64,000 bases of DNA, taken from NCBI RefSeq assembly GCF_023283985.1, contig NZ_JAKIKU010000002.1, positions 248,001 through 312,000 on the forward strand, read 5' to 3'. The DNA comes from Shewanella electrodiphila. Its GTDB lineage: Bacteria; Pseudomonadota; Gammaproteobacteria; Enterobacterales; Shewanellaceae. How positions within the stretch are numbered: position 1 is the first letter of the stretch; each line of letters begins with the position of its first letter. Made by a program: the position numbers and the translations under genes. Under the pieces are notes generated by a model that worked only from the letters and a program-made list of their open reading frames with translations, made no database searches and was not told where the DNA came from. Positions 44,543-54,336 of this stretch are shown piece by piece.

Positions 44543-45288
44543 TTAATATACTTGTCAGTAATGATGATGGTGTAACAGCACCAGGGATTAAAGCGTTAGC
44601 TGAAGAATTAGCCCAAATTGCTAATATTACGGTTGTCGCACCTGATCGTAATTGTTCAGCCGCAAGTAATTCTTTGACCTTGACTAATCCATTAAGAATT
44701 AATAACTTAGAGAATGGTTATATTGCAGTTAATGGAACGCCATCTGATTGTGTTCATTTAGCGATTAGAGAACTGTGCGAAATTGAGCCTGATATTGTTG
44801 TTTCAGGCATTAATGCTGGCGCTAACATGGGTGATGATACCCTTTATTCTGGTACTGTTGCCGCAGCAACTGAAGGTCGTTTCTTGGGGTTACCTGCTAT
44901 TGCAGTCTCCCTTGTGGGTAAAGAACTTATCCATTATCAAAGCGCCGCAATATATGCCGCTAGAATTGTCCAAGGACTACTTGAACACCCGATTGATAGC
45001 GATCAGATTTTGAATGTGAATGTTCCTGACTTACCTTTAGAGCAAATAAAGGGCATGAAAGTCACTCGTTTAGGTTCAAGACATAAAGCTGAAGGAATGA
45101 TCAAAGCCCAAGATCCTGCAGGGCGTGATATCTATTGGCTTGGCCCGCCAGGAAAAGAACAAGATGCGAGCGCAGATACTGACTTTGGTACAGTTGAACA
45201 AGGTTACGTGTCCATTACGCCGCTAACCGTCGATTTAACTGCATATAACCAGCTTGCTGGTCTAGAGAACTGGATAAACAAATTATGA
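44539..45288 (+). CDS. surE: SurE, 5'/3'-nucleotidase and exopolyphosphatase
   Basis: The 249-residue protein starts at GTG 44539 inside the truD stop (GTGA), followed directly by [16 protein letters not shown] with the Asp pair that binds the metal. Other motifs are [28 protein letters not shown] and [19 protein letters not shown]. It is a stationary-phase survival phosphatase. The neighbours pcm, nlpD and rpoS are the classical stress block. Confidence 0.96.
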   Translation: MINILVSNDDGVTAPGIKALAEELAQIANITVVAPDRNCSAASNSLTLTNPLRINNLENGYIAVNGTPSDCVHLAIRELCEIEPDIVVSGINAGANMGDDTLYSGTVAAATEGRFLGLPAIAVSLVGKELIHYQSAAIYAARIVQGLLEHPIDSDQILNVNVPDLPLEQIKGMKVTRLGSRHKAEGMIKAQDPAGRDIYWLGPPGKEQDASADTDFGTVEQGYVSITPLTVDLTAYNQLAGLENWINKL

Positions 45289-45920
45289 GTCAGGTAGCCT
45301 CAACTGTAGCTATCAATTTAGCGAGAAAACTGCATGAAGCAGGCATCAGCAATAGCGCCGTATTAGAGGCTGTGTCTAATACGCCAAGAGAGTTGTTCTT
45401 AGATGGTGCTCTTGCCCATAAAGCTTATGAGAATACAGCACTTCCAATTGGCCAAGGGCAAACGATATCTCAGCCATATATAGTCGCGCGAATGACCGAA
45501 TTACTCCTGCAACATAATCCCGTTAAAGTGTTGGAAATTGGTACGGGTTCTGGTTATCAAGCGGCTATCTTAGCCCAACTTGTACCGCAGCTATGTACAA
45601 TTGAACGGATCAAAGCACTGCAAATCCAGGCGAGGCAAAGATTAAAGCGCTTAGACTTACATAACGTATCGTTTAAATACGGTGATGGTTGGAAGGGCTG
45701 GCAAAATAAAGCGCCATTTGACGCGATTATGGTTACTGCTGCGGCGGCATCAGTACCTGAGGCTTTATTAACCCAGTTATCTGAAGGCGGTGTGTTAGTG
45801 ATACCAGTAGGTGAGGATTCACAGCAGCTATTAAAAATAACCCGTCAAAATAATGAGTTTAACTCGCAAATCATTGAAGCTGTTAAATTTGTGCCATTAA
45901 TTAATGGTGAACTTGCTTAA
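45285..45920 (+). CDS. pcm: Protein-L-isoaspartate O-methyltransferase
   Basis: The 211-residue protein has the family sequences [36 protein letters not shown], the SAM-binding motif [14 protein letters not shown] and GGVLVIPVG. It repairs isoaspartyl damage in aged proteins. The ATG overlaps the surE stop by 4 bases (ATGA), so the two are translationally coupled. Confidence 0.96.
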   Translation: MSQVASTVAINLARKLHEAGISNSAVLEAVSNTPRELFLDGALAHKAYENTALPIGQGQTISQPYIVARMTELLLQHNPVKVLEIGTGSGYQAAILAQLVPQLCTIERIKALQIQARQRLKRLDLHNVSFKYGDGWKGWQNKAPFDAIMVTAAAASVPEALLTQLSEGGVLVIPVGEDSQQLLKITRQNNEFNSQIIEAVKFVPLINGELA

Positions 45921-45957
45921 TTAGGGTGATATTTCCCATCTTAGCTGGAGAGAGTGA

Positions 45958-46848
45958 TTGAAGTATCACAATTGGTTGTATGTCTTTTTATTCGTGAGTT
46001 TTTTATCAGGCTGTAGCTTTCAAGCTCATACACCTGCGCCTGTGCAAAGCATTTCCTCCGCTGCAGGCCCTAAATATAATAAAGGCTCAATTACTTCTGG
46101 AAGCTATAAAGTCAAACGAGGTGATACTCTTTACTCTATCTCATGGGGAGCGGGTAAAGATTTTAATGATATTGCGGCTTATAATAAGCTCAAAGCGCCA
46201 TATACCATCTACCCTGGTCAGACCTTAAAACTCTACAAGCCTACAACGGTTAAATCCACATCTAAATCGGTTGCTGTAGCGAACGCCAAACCCAAGCCAG
46301 TAAAGAAAACTGTGCCAAAACAAACCACAGTAACAAAACAAGCTAATGCCACAGCTAACAAAAACAGTACAAAAAAAGAGCTTGATCACAAAGCGAAGCC
46401 TGCGTATTCTGTAAAAACTACCCCAGAAAAGACGGTTCAAGTAGCGAAAAATCCTGTTTCAGGCTTACCTGATAAAGTAAGTAAGTGGAACTGGCCGAAT
46501 AAAGGCAAGATAATAGGGTATTTCTCTACAACGCAGCAGGGCAACCAAGGTATTAAGGTTGCAGGTACACGTGGCGATATCATTAAAGCCGCTGCTGATG
46601 GAAGAGTTGTTTATGCTGGTAATGCGCTTCGTGGTTATGGCAATTTGGTGATTATCAAACATAACGATGATTTTTTAAGTGCATATGCTCATGCAGATTC
46701 AATATTGGTCAAAGAAAAGCAATATGTAAATGCCGGACAGACAGTTGCGAAAATGGGTAGTACAGGGGCCAACCAGGTGATGCTTCATTTTGAGATACGT
46801 CTCCATGGTAAGTCAGTAAACCCATTAAACTATTTACCTAAACGTTAA
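45958..46848 (+). CDS. nlpD: NlpD, lipoprotein activator of murein amidase
   Basis: The 296-residue protein starts at TTG 45958 after GGAGAG; no in-frame ATG or GTG fits the signal sequence. The lipoprotein signal ends with the lipobox FLSGC (Cys19). A LysM domain (about 50-95: YKVKRGDTLYSISW) and a Lys/Thr/Pro-rich linker precede a C-terminal LytM/M23 domain (about 180-295). That domain has lost most zinc ligands: the first His/Asp motif is absent and only one His remains in VMLHFEIR. It should therefore be catalytically dead and act by activating AmiC-type amidases at the septum. The rpoS promoter probably lies within this gene, as in E. coli. Confidence 0.94.
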   Translation: MKYHNWLYVFLFVSFLSGCSFQAHTPAPVQSISSAAGPKYNKGSITSGSYKVKRGDTLYSISWGAGKDFNDIAAYNKLKAPYTIYPGQTLKLYKPTTVKSTSKSVAVANAKPKPVKKTVPKQTTVTKQANATANKNSTKKELDHKAKPAYSVKTTPEKTVQVAKNPVSGLPDKVSKWNWPNKGKIIGYFSTTQQGNQGIKVAGTRGDIIKAAADGRVVYAGNALRGYGNLVIIKHNDDFLSAYAHADSILVKEKQYVNAGQTVAKMGSTGANQVMLHFEIRLHGKSVNPLNYLPKR

Positions 46849-46925
46849 CTGTTTAGTTCACATTAAAACGGAGGATAGGCAAGTGCACTAGTTACTTAAA
46901 TTTACCAGGTTTGGGAGAGCACCAT

Positions 46926-47903
46926 ATGAGCCAAAAAAACAACGCTGCAGTCGCAGTAGAGCTTATGGATTTAGCCACACAACCACAAGAGGTTGCGCCG
47001 AAGGCAGGAAAAGCCAAAGAAGGGCAGCAATCCGATATTGATCAACAAGTTCAAGATGATTTGCAAAAGAATCTTGACGCCACTCAGCTATATCTAGGTG
47101 AGATCGGTTTTTCCCCTTTGCTTAGTGCAGAAGAAGAAGTCTTCTTTTCACGTAAAGCACTCAAAGGCTGCGAGAAGTCTCGTAACCGCATGATAGAAAG
47201 TAATTTACGCTTGGTTGTCAAAATTGCCAGAAGGTATAACAACCGAGGCTTAGCGTTACTTGATCTTATTGAAGAAGGTAATCTTGGGCTTATTCGCGCG
47301 GTCGAAAAATTTGACCCAGAGCGAGGATTCCGTTTTTCAACTTATGCGACTTGGTGGATTAGACAAACCATCGAAAGAGCTATCATGAATCAAACCCGCA
47401 CCATTCGTTTACCTATTCATGTCGTTAAAGAGCTTAATGTGTACTTACGTACCGCGAGACAGCTAGCTCAAAAACTTGATCATGAGCCAACGGCAGAAGA
47501 AATTGCTGACACTTTAGATGTCTCTACCAGCGATGTAAGCCGCATGTTAAAGCTGAACGAAAAAATTACCTCAGTAGATACACCGTTAGGTGGCGATAAT
47601 GACAAAGCCTTACTTGATGTCATTGCTGATGATGATTCAGTTGGGCCAGATTATAAAGTACAAGATGAAGATTTATCTCATTCAATTGTAGGATGGTTAA
47701 ACGAGCTAAATACTAAACAAAGAGAAGTATTAGCGAGACGTTTTGGATTACTGGGTTATGAACCTTCTACATTAGAAAATGTGGGTGCTGAAATTGGCTT
47801 AACGCGTGAGCGTGTGCGTCAAATTCAAGTTGAAGCATTAAAAAGATTGAAAGACGTATTAGGGGCTCAAGGCTTGTCAGTTGAAGCATTATTTAGAAGC
47901 TAG
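46926..47903 (+). CDS. rpoS: RpoS, stationary-phase sigma factor
   Basis: The protein has 325 residues from ATG 46926, with GGGAGAG upstream; the five extra codons before it include no good start. Region 1.2 has [16 protein letters not shown]. Regions 2.1-2.4 run through [19 protein letters not shown] and [15 protein letters not shown]. Region 4.2 has [18 protein letters not shown]. RpoS directs general stress and stationary-phase transcription. It follows nlpD and ends at a hairpin. Confidence 0.97.
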   Translation: MSQKNNAAVAVELMDLATQPQEVAPKAGKAKEGQQSDIDQQVQDDLQKNLDATQLYLGEIGFSPLLSAEEEVFFSRKALKGCEKSRNRMIESNLRLVVKIARRYNNRGLALLDLIEEGNLGLIRAVEKFDPERGFRFSTYATWWIRQTIERAIMNQTRTIRLPIHVVKELNVYLRTARQLAQKLDHEPTAEEIADTLDVSTSDVSRMLKLNEKITSVDTPLGGDNDKALLDVIADDDSVGPDYKVQDEDLSHSIVGWLNELNTKQREVLARRFGLLGYEPSTLENVGAEIGLTRERVRQIQVEALKRLKDVLGAQGLSVEALFRS

Positions 47904-47924
47904 TACTTTGAAATATAGTGAAAT

Positions 47925-47948
47925 AAGGGCATTAATGCCCTTTTTTAT
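47925..47948 (+). terminator. Terminator after rpoS
   Basis: AAGGGCA-TTAA-TGCCCTT hairpin followed by TTTT. It stands between rpoS and the small lipoprotein gene, which starts about 35 bases later. Confidence 0.88.
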
Positions 47949-47979
47949 TGCCTGAATGTTCAGAAACTGGAGGTTTAAG

Positions 47980-48387
47980 ATGAAAAGTAAAATTATTCTA
48001 TTATTAATTCCATTGAGCTTATTAATTATTACAGCTTGTCAAAGTACTCGCGATAGTATGGTCGAGCAAGGTTACCCTTTAGCTTATGCCGATGGTTTTC
48101 AGGATGGTTGTGATAGCGGAAATAAAGCTGGGGGAAGTTTATTTGATCAATTTAAAAAGGATGTAACCCGTTTTAATAGTGAAACAGATTATGCTCAAGG
48201 TTGGTCTGATGGATTTCGTCAATGTGAAACTGAGCAAGAATCGATACAGCGTCAGGTAAGAATGAGCATTGAGCAACAAAATTTACAGCAGCAGAAAAAG
48301 ACTAATGAGCTAGCTGAGCAACACGCGTTAGAGCGAGAAGTTATGAAAGGTGTTGATACGAGTGGATTAAAATCACTTGAAAACTAA
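47980..48387 (+). CDS. Small lipoprotein of unknown function
   Basis: The protein is about 135 residues from ATG 47980, which follows GGAGG; eight more upstream codons are open but unsuited to a signal. The signal peptide ends in LLIITAC, a lipobox with Cys20. The mature part has two related segments, YADGFQDGCDSG and YAQGWSDGFRQC, with an A-x-G-x-x-D-G pattern and paired cysteines. A Gln/Glu-rich helical C terminus follows. I do not recognise a family. Position after rpoS and before mutS suggests nothing specific. The SxYAxGxxDG repeats may form a small disulfide-linked envelope fold. Confidence 0.75.
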   Translation: MKSKIILLLIPLSLLIITACQSTRDSMVEQGYPLAYADGFQDGCDSGNKAGGSLFDQFKKDVTRFNSETDYAQGWSDGFRQCETEQESIQRQVRMSIEQQNLQQQKKTNELAEQHALEREVMKGVDTSGLKSLEN

Positions 48388-48410
48388 TAGTTAAAGCAAA
48401 TCTTCAGATT

Positions 48411-48445
48411 AAAAAGCCGCTACATTTTACTGTTGCGGCTTATCA
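48411..48445. terminator. Bidirectional terminator between lipoprotein gene and mutS
   Basis: AAGCCGC / GCGGCTT arms extend through one mismatch to ACA / TGT. The minus-strand side ends in TTTTT, serving mutS. Confidence 0.82.
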
Positions 48446-48468
48446 TCAAATAGTTAACCAATAGCGTC

Positions 48469-51048
48469 TTACAGATTAGTTAATCGCTTGAGTTCATACA
48501 GCATATCTAAAGCTTGTTTAGGGCTGTAATCATCAGGATTAATCTGAGCGAGCTTTTCTGTCGCAGCTGATGATAGCGGCTCAGGCATGGTAAGATTAAG
48601 TGCCTCTTGGATAGGGACATTCTGTGTATTCGCTAAATCGCGACTTTCAAGCATATGCAGTTTTTGTTTGGCAGCTTTTATGACATGAGCTGGTACGCCT
48701 GCAAGTGATGCGACTTGTAATCCATAACTTTTACTTGCTGCGCCTTCTTGCACTGCATGCATAAAGGCGATGGTGTCATCATGTTCTACGGCATCTAAAT
48801 GCACATTGGCAGCGCCTGATATTTGTTCAGGTAGTTGAGTTAACTCAAAATAGTGAGTTGCAAATAAGGTTAGCGCTGCCACTTTTTCAGCTAAGTATTC
48901 AGCTGCAGACCACGCAAGCGATAGTCCATCATAGGTTGATGTTCCTCGGCCAATTTCATCCATTAATACTAAGCTTTTCGCTGTCGCATTGTGAAGGATG
49001 TTTGCTGTCTCAGTCATTTCAACCATAAAAGTTGAACGCCCAGATGCCAGATCGTCAGATGCGCCAATACGGGTGAATATGCGATCAATGGGGCCAATCA
49101 CTGCTTTTTGCGCAGGCACAAAACTGCCTATATGTGCCATAAGCGTGATTAGCGCGACTTGGCGCATATAGGTTGATTTACCGCCCATATTAGGCCCGGT
49201 GACAATCAGCATACGTCGCTCTGGTGCCAGTGCAACTGGGTTGGCGATAAATGGACTTTGGCTGACTAGTTCAACGACTGGATGACGACCCGCTTCTATA
49301 TGAATACCAATTTCATTACTAATTTGTGGGCAGATATACCCTAATGTTTCTGCACGCTCAGCAAAATTACTGAGTACATCTAACTCCGATGCAGCTTGAG
49401 CAAATTGCTGTAATTCATGTAATTTGGGTAAAAGTAAATCGAACAATTCTTCCCAAAGTTGCTTTTCAATTGCCAAAGCTTTGCCTTGGCTTGAAAGTAC
49501 TTTCTCTTCGTATTCTTTAAGCTCTGGGGTGATATATCGCTCAGTATTTTTAAGAGTCTGGCGACGTTGATAGCTTAATGGTACTTGATCAGATTGTAAG
49601 CGGCTGACTTCAATGTAATAGCCGTGCACTCGGTTATAGCCAACCTTTAGCGTATTAATGCCAGTTTGTTCTTTTTCACGGGCTTCCATTTGTACTAAAT
49701 AATCATTGGCACCTTCGCTAAGGCCACGCCACTCATCTAACTGTGCATTATATCCTGAACGGATAACGCCACCGTCACGGATTAGCATTGGCGGGTTATC
49801 AACAATGGCTGATTGCAACAATTGTTGTTGCTCAGGAAACTCACCTAATAAAGCTGCTAAGCGTTGCATTTCAGCTTGTTTGCAGTGACTGAGTGTTTGT
49901 TGGATTTCAGGCAACAAATCTAAGGCTTGGCGAAGGCGTGCAAAATCCCTAGGACGAGCACTACGAATAGCAAGGCGAGCCATGATACGTTCGATATCGC
50001 CTAAGGCTTTTAATTGTTGGTGTAAGTCAGCGAATAAGCCTGTTTCTATTAACTCAGAAACCGCTTGTTGTCGTTGGCTTATATGCTGTTGATCGCGTAA
50101 TGGTTGATGGATCCAGCGCTGTAACATTCGGCTGCCCATAGGCGTAGCCGTTTTATCTAATACCCAAGCAAGAGTGTTATCACGAGAACCCGAAAGATTA
50201 ACGGTCAACTCAAGATTTCGCCTAGTTGCGGCATCTAAAATTATCGTATCAGCTTGGTTAAACATGGTAATGCTGCTGATATGGGGTAGAGCTGTTTTTT
50301 GGGTGTCTTTTACGTATTGCATAAGACAGCCAGCGGCTTGTAAAGATAAACGCGCATGGCTAACACCAAAGCCATGAAGGTCTTTTGTGCCAAACTGTTC
50401 CAGCAATAGCTGGATACTAGTGTCGTAATCAAATTCCCATTCAGGGCGACGTCTAATCCCCTTAAGGTTCTCGATAAGATGTCTATCAGCTAAATCTTCA
50501 CTGTATAAAAGCTCTGCAGGGCTAGTGCGCTGCAACTCAGCTTCTAATGTTTCTGAATTCTCAAGTTCAACAATGACAAATCGACCTGATGACACGTCCA
50601 AGGTTGCGTAGCCATAGCCATTTTTACCTTGGTAAACCGCAGCGAGTAAGTTGTCTTGTCTTTCTTGTAATAAGGCTTCGTCAGTTAAGGTGCCAGGGGT
50701 AACAATACGAACGACTTTTCGTTCTACTGGACCTTTACTGGTAGCGGGATCGCCAATCTGCTCACAAATAGCGACTGATTGACCAATCTGTACTAGCTTG
50801 GCGAGATAACCTTCAACCGCGTGATAGGGTAAACCTGCCATAGGTATTGCATTGCCGCCACTCTTGCCTCTAGCAGTAAGTGAAATCCCTAATAGTTCAG
50901 AAGCCAGTTTGGCATCTTCATAAAATAATTCATAAAAGTCTCCCATACGATAAAACAAAAGCATCTCTGGGTGCTGTGCTTTTAGCGTCAAATATTGACG
51001 CATCATTGGGGTATGCTTTTCTAAACTTGGGTCTTCATTTACGGTCAT
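48469..51048 (-). CDS. mutS: MutS, DNA mismatch recognition ATPase
   Basis: The 859-residue protein has the mismatch-contact motif [13 protein letters not shown] with Phe-x-Glu near residue 38. Connector, core and clamp domains follow. The ATPase then has Walker [15 protein letters not shown] near residue 618, the [14 protein letters not shown] switch, [14 protein letters not shown] and [10 protein letters not shown]-terminal tetramerisation/beta-clamp region ends the protein. MutS starts methyl-directed repair with MutL. It is divergent from recA across about 410 bases. Confidence 0.97.
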   Translation of the reverse strand: MTVNEDPSLEKHTPMMRQYLTLKAQHPEMLLFYRMGDFYELFYEDAKLASELLGISLTARGKSGGNAIPMAGLPYHAVEGYLAKLVQIGQSVAICEQIGDPATSKGPVERKVVRIVTPGTLTDEALLQERQDNLLAAVYQGKNGYGYATLDVSSGRFVIVELENSETLEAELQRTSPAELLYSEDLADRHLIENLKGIRRRPEWEFDYDTSIQLLLEQFGTKDLHGFGVSHARLSLQAAGCLMQYVKDTQKTALPHISSITMFNQADTIILDAATRRNLELTVNLSGSRDNTLAWVLDKTATPMGSRMLQRWIHQPLRDQQHISQRQQAVSELIETGLFADLHQQLKALGDIERIMARLAIRSARPRDFARLRQALDLLPEIQQTLSHCKQAEMQRLAALLGEFPEQQQLLQSAIVDNPPMLIRDGGVIRSGYNAQLDEWRGLSEGANDYLVQMEAREKEQTGINTLKVGYNRVHGYYIEVSRLQSDQVPLSYQRRQTLKNTERYITPELKEYEEKVLSSQGKALAIEKQLWEELFDLLLPKLHELQQFAQAASELDVLSNFAERAETLGYICPQISNEIGIHIEAGRHPVVELVSQSPFIANPVALAPERRMLIVTGPNMGGKSTYMRQVALITLMAHIGSFVPAQKAVIGPIDRIFTRIGASDDLASGRSTFMVEMTETANILHNATAKSLVLMDEIGRGTSTYDGLSLAWSAAEYLAEKVAALTLFATHYFELTQLPEQISGAANVHLDAVEHDDTIAFMHAVQEGAASKSYGLQVASLAGVPAHVIKAAKQKLHMLESRDLANTQNVPIQEALNLTMPEPLSSAATEKLAQINPDDYSPKQALDMLYELKRLTNL

Positions 51049-51351
51049 TAAGTAGTTGCTCTTAATCTGGCTTTAATACGGGATAATAAACGGGGCTCAT
51101 CTTAACAATATTTAGTTTGATTCCCAATAAGCGATGTTCATACAGTGACTTTTAGAAAGACAAGTACTGTTATTTATTACGAATTAAATCTTTGAAAACT
51201 CGATATTTTACATTCGCTCATACTAGTGTATACAGTAGTTTGTTCAATGAGGTCTTTGAGGTTTTAAAACTTATCTTGATTATTAGGCATTGATTAATAA
51301 GATAAAAATATTATACGAATGAAATAATGTCAAAAAAGTATACAGTAACTA

Positions 51352-51379
51352 TTGATACTGTATGATTATACAGTATACT
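51352..51379 (+). promoter_or_regulatory. recA promoter with an SOS box filling the spacer
   Basis: TTGATA (51352-51357) and TATACT (51374-51379) are separated by 16 bases. That spacer is exactly the LexA box CTGT-ATGATTAT-ACAG (51358-51373). The layout matches the E. coli recA promoter. A bound LexA would block RNA polymerase directly. Confidence 0.92.
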
Positions 51380-51460
51380 GAGCTCATATTGTTAGACAGA
51401 CAAATTTATTCGTTACCAAGTTCGCATGTCGAATTGAGTCACCTTAAAGGGATAAAGAGA

Positions 51461-52519
51461 ATGAAAGCAGATCCAAATAAAGAGAAAGCGTTAAATGCCG
51501 TACTAGGCCAAATTGAAAAGCAATTTGGTAAAGGTTCAATCATGAAGTTGGGCGCAGATCGCACAATGGATGTTGAAACAATTTCTACTGGCTCACTTTC
51601 ATTGGATGTTGCACTAGGTGCTGGTGGTTTACCAATGGGACGTATCGTAGAAATCTACGGTCCTGAATCTTCTGGTAAAACAACCTTAACACTTGAAGTG
51701 ATTGCAGCAGCGCAGCGCCAAGGTAAAACTTGTGCCTTTATTGATGCTGAACACGCACTTGACCCTATTTATGCGAAAAACTTAGGCGTAGATATTGATA
51801 ACCTTTTATGTTCTCAGCCTGATACGGGTGAGCAAGCGCTTGAGATTTGTGATGCATTAACACGCTCTGGCGCTGTTGATGTAATTATTGTCGATTCGGT
51901 TGCTGCATTAACACCTAAAGCGGAAATCGAAGGTGAGATTGGTGATTCGCACATGGGCTTAGCGGCACGTATGATGAGCCAAGCAATGCGTAAACTTGCT
52001 GGTAACCTTAAGCAATCAAACACACTGCTTATCTTTATTAACCAAATCCGCATGAAAATTGGTGTTATGTTTGGTAACCCAGAAACCACAACGGGTGGTA
52101 ATGCACTTAAGTTCTACGCTTCAGTTCGTCTTGATATTCGCCGTACAGGTGCGATTAAAGATGGTGATGCTGTTGTGGGTAATGAAACACGCGTGAAAGT
52201 GGTTAAGAACAAAATTGCTGCGCCATTTAGACAAGCTGAATTCCAAATTCTCTATGGTAAAGGGATTAACCGTACTGGCGAGTTAGTTGATTTAGGTGTA
52301 GCGCATAAGCTTGTTGAAAAAGCAGGTGCATGGTACAGCTATCAAGGCAATAAAATCGGTCAAGGCCGTGCTAATGCTGGTAAATACTTAGTTGAAAACC
52401 CAGCAATAGCTGAAGAGATTGAAACTAACTTACGTCAAATGCTATTAAGCAAAGAAAAAGAAGCAGCTCCTGCAGAGTCTGATGAAAATATTGATTTAGA
52501 AACAGGTGAAGTTTTTTAA
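51461..52519 (+). CDS. recA: RecA recombinase
   Basis: The protein has 352 residues from ATG 51461 ([19 protein letters not shown]). An ATG at 51362 opens the same frame further upstream but lies inside the promoter, so it is rejected. Walker A is [10 protein letters not shown], Walker B is [13 protein letters not shown]1/L2 loops include [15 protein letters not shown] and [18 protein letters not shown]. The C-terminal tail is acidic. RecA coats single-stranded DNA for recombination and triggers LexA self-cleavage. No recX follows, contrary to the usual order. Confidence 0.98.
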   Translation: MKADPNKEKALNAVLGQIEKQFGKGSIMKLGADRTMDVETISTGSLSLDVALGAGGLPMGRIVEIYGPESSGKTTLTLEVIAAAQRQGKTCAFIDAEHALDPIYAKNLGVDIDNLLCSQPDTGEQALEICDALTRSGAVDVIIVDSVAALTPKAEIEGEIGDSHMGLAARMMSQAMRKLAGNLKQSNTLLIFINQIRMKIGVMFGNPETTTGGNALKFYASVRLDIRRTGAIKDGDAVVGNETRVKVVKNKIAAPFRQAEFQILYGKGINRTGELVDLGVAHKLVEKAGAWYSYQGNKIGQGRANAGKYLVENPAIAEEIETNLRQMLLSKEKEAAPAESDENIDLETGEVF

Positions 52520-52589
52520 ATCGAGTTTAACTTAAGTATTCTAAACTTTGGTTAAGGGGCAATTGTTAGCCACTTGATGCAAATATAAT

Positions 52590-52626
52590 AATCGCGATAG
52601 GCATATGTCTATCGCGATTTTTTTAT
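52590..52626 (+). terminator. Terminator after recA
   Basis: A perfect 11-bp stem, AATCGCGATAG / CTATCGCGATT, with an 8-base loop and a run of seven or more T residues. Confidence 0.93.
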
Positions 52627-52699
52627 GGTCTTTATTACGTAAGACTGGATATTATCTGTCATCAAAGTTGAAAAGCAGAATGTGGAAACATAAATATGG

Positions 52700-52820
52700 G
52701 CCAGACTAAACCGAGCCAGTCTAATACATAATCATGCCAATGTGAGCTAGGCTAAAATGAGCCAGATTAATACGAGTCAGGCTAATATGAGTCAGGTTAG
52801 TATGAGTCAAGCTAGTACAT
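52700..52820. repeat. Eight-copy degenerate 15-bp tandem repeat
   Basis: Units begin at 52700, 52715, 52730 (16 bases), 52746, 52761, 52776, 52791 and 52806. The consensus is about GTCAGGCTAATATGA. The rightmost unit overlaps the last codons of the SnoaL-like gene, with its stop codon inside the repeat. The 15-base period encodes five-residue repeats on both strands (MSQxN/S on plus; L-T/A-H/R-x-x on minus), but no gene with a ribosome site covers it. Confidence 0.8.
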
Positions 52821-53216
52821 CGTATTGTTGTTTTTAGATTCACTTGGAACTTGTTGAATTGAATCCCAATGCTCAACAATTTTTCCCTGCTCATCAAAGC
52901 GGAAGAAGTCCATGGTGATATATTGGTCATTTCCAGGCCAAGTTTGATGGGTGTGTAATGCAACCAAATCACCTTCAGCGATCGCTCTAACAAAACGAAT
53001 GCTCTTACCCTGATACTCTGCCATTTCGGTGAAATAATCGATAAAAGCTTGTTTGCCGTCACCAACAACCGGATTATGTTGAATGTAGTCTGCACCCACA
53101 TATAAACCTACGGCTTTTTCTGGTTCACCTAAATAAGCCATTTCATAGAATGCGATCGCATTTTGTTTATTGCTATGAGTATCATGTGGAGTCTTATATG
53201 AAGTGTCATCTGCCAT
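52812..53216 (-). CDS. SnoaL-like (NTF2-fold) protein
   Basis: The 134-residue protein shows the SnoaL/polyketide-cyclase-like pattern: a helix with NAIAFYEMAYLGEPEKAVGLY, then YIQHNP, VVGDGKQAFIDYF, and GDLVALHTHQTWPG, MDFFRFDEQGKIVEHWDSIQ. Proteins of this type with YIQHNP and VEHWD are often annotated as SnoaL-like or nuclear transport factor 2 family enzymes without a known reaction. It lies 112 bases downstream of the EgtD-like gene on the same strand and may belong to the same operon, though a link to thiohistidine metabolism is unproven. The last residues are encoded within the 15-bp repeat, so the C terminus may vary. Confidence 0.8.
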   Translation of the reverse strand: MADDTSYKTPHDTHSNKQNAIAFYEMAYLGEPEKAVGLYVGADYIQHNPVVGDGKQAFIDYFTEMAEYQGKSIRFVRAIAEGDLVALHTHQTWPGNDQYITMDFFRFDEQGKIVEHWDSIQQVPSESKNNNTMY

Positions 53217-53328
53217 AATTATTATCCTATCAAAGTCATTATTGAATCGTATTAGAGAAAAGCTTGTTTTAATTATTCATCCTAAAATAGAGCTTATTCA
53301 ACAGCTTGGTTCTTGCTCAAAGATAAAA

Positions 53329-54318
53329 CTATTTCTGTACTTGCCAAAGGGAATCAATGAAGTACTCCTTGTTATCACTAAAATGTCTAATGACCTCAAA
53401 CCCAGTTTTTTGACTGATAAAGTCAATGTCACTTTTTAAAAATTTAAACGAAAATTCTAAGTGTATAGGTTCAAATGCTTCAAAGTGAAAGTGGCGTTTT
53501 AACTCAGCGATATAAACGCTTTGCGGTTCAGTGGCAATGACATAACTTTCCATAGCACCGAGTAACGGACTGTAAACGCCAAAATGCTGAAATTTACTAA
53601 TATCAAAGTCACCGCCAAGTTCGTTATTGATTCGTGTTAGTAAATTTAAATTAAAGTCACTTGTTAGTCCGCTAGAGTCGTTATATGCCTTAGTTAGCAC
53701 ATCGACGTCCTTCTTTAAGTCAAACCCCACAATTAAGTAATCATTGTTGTCCATGTTCATCCATAGACGACGCAGAAAACCTTGGTTTTGGACTCGGTCA
53801 AAATTACCTATGTTTGATCCAAGAAATAATACTAACTGTCGATTTTTAGACGTTTCCCGAACTTGACGCAAACCTTCGAAATATTCAGCGACGATGCCAT
53901 GACACTCAACAAACGGGTGAGGGCTAATGGTCTCTTTTAGCATTAACATCGCTTTTTCTGAAATATCGATCGGGTAGTAATTTACTTTACAATTATTATC
54001 GGTAAAACCATTAATGATTAACTGAGTTTTATGGCCATCTCCTGCGCCAAGTTCAATTATATCTATTTCTGATTCATTGATAAGATCTGCAAGTTGGTGT
54101 TTAGCGTAATCTAATATTTCGTACTCAGTTTTTGTCGGATAATAGTCAGGATGCTGAGTGATTTTTTGAAATATTTTACTGCCAGTATCATCATAAAAAT
54201 ATTTGGCCTGCAGTGCTTTTGGAGATGCGCTCAACCCTGTGAGCACATCGATAGCAAATTGCTCTTTATTCATTGCTTCAACAGCTTTTTTGCTGTTATC
54301 AATTTTAGATATTTTCAC
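53329..54318 (-). CDS. egtD: EgtD-like L-histidine N-alpha-methyltransferase
   Basis: The 329-residue protein starts at GTG 54318 after AAGGA. It has the EgtD family N terminus (GLSASPKALQAKYFYDDTGS), PDYYPTKTEYEIL, the SAM motif ELGAGDGHKT (89-98) and LGSNIGN (166-172). The E-x-S pair near the end (Glu288, Ser290 in HLEFSFKF) matches the histidine-ammonium contacts of mycobacterial EgtD. It should trimethylate histidine to hercynine. The EgtB-like gene ends 18 bases upstream, so the two form an operon. No EgtA, EgtC or EgtE gene is in the window. Whether the product is ergothioneine or a related compound is open. Confidence 0.87.
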   Translation of the reverse strand: MKISKIDNSKKAVEAMNKEQFAIDVLTGLSASPKALQAKYFYDDTGSKIFQKITQHPDYYPTKTEYEILDYAKHQLADLINESEIDIIELGAGDGHKTQLIINGFTDNNCKVNYYPIDISEKAMLMLKETISPHPFVECHGIVAEYFEGLRQVRETSKNRQLVLFLGSNIGNFDRVQNQGFLRRLWMNMDNNDYLIVGFDLKKDVDVLTKAYNDSSGLTSDFNLNLLTRINNELGGDFDISKFQHFGVYSPLLGAMESYVIATEPQSVYIAELKRHFHFEAFEPIHLEFSFKFLKSDIDFISQKTGFEVIRHFSDNKEYFIDSLWQVQK

Positions 54319-54336
54319 TTTTCATCCTTAATTTCT

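Noticed and set aside
51362..51460. N-terminal extension of RecA
   Set aside because: The upstream ATG lies inside the LexA box and promoter, so it would not be transcribed as coding RNA.
52700..52820. Possible CRISPR array
   Set aside because: The 15-bp units are directly tandem with no spacers, degenerate, and no cas genes are near.
52721..53101. 126-residue minus-strand frame ending in pentapeptide-like L-T-H-x-x repeats
   Set aside because: It overlaps the SnoaL-like gene out of frame, and the repeats simply reflect the 15-bp tandem array. No start signal supports it.
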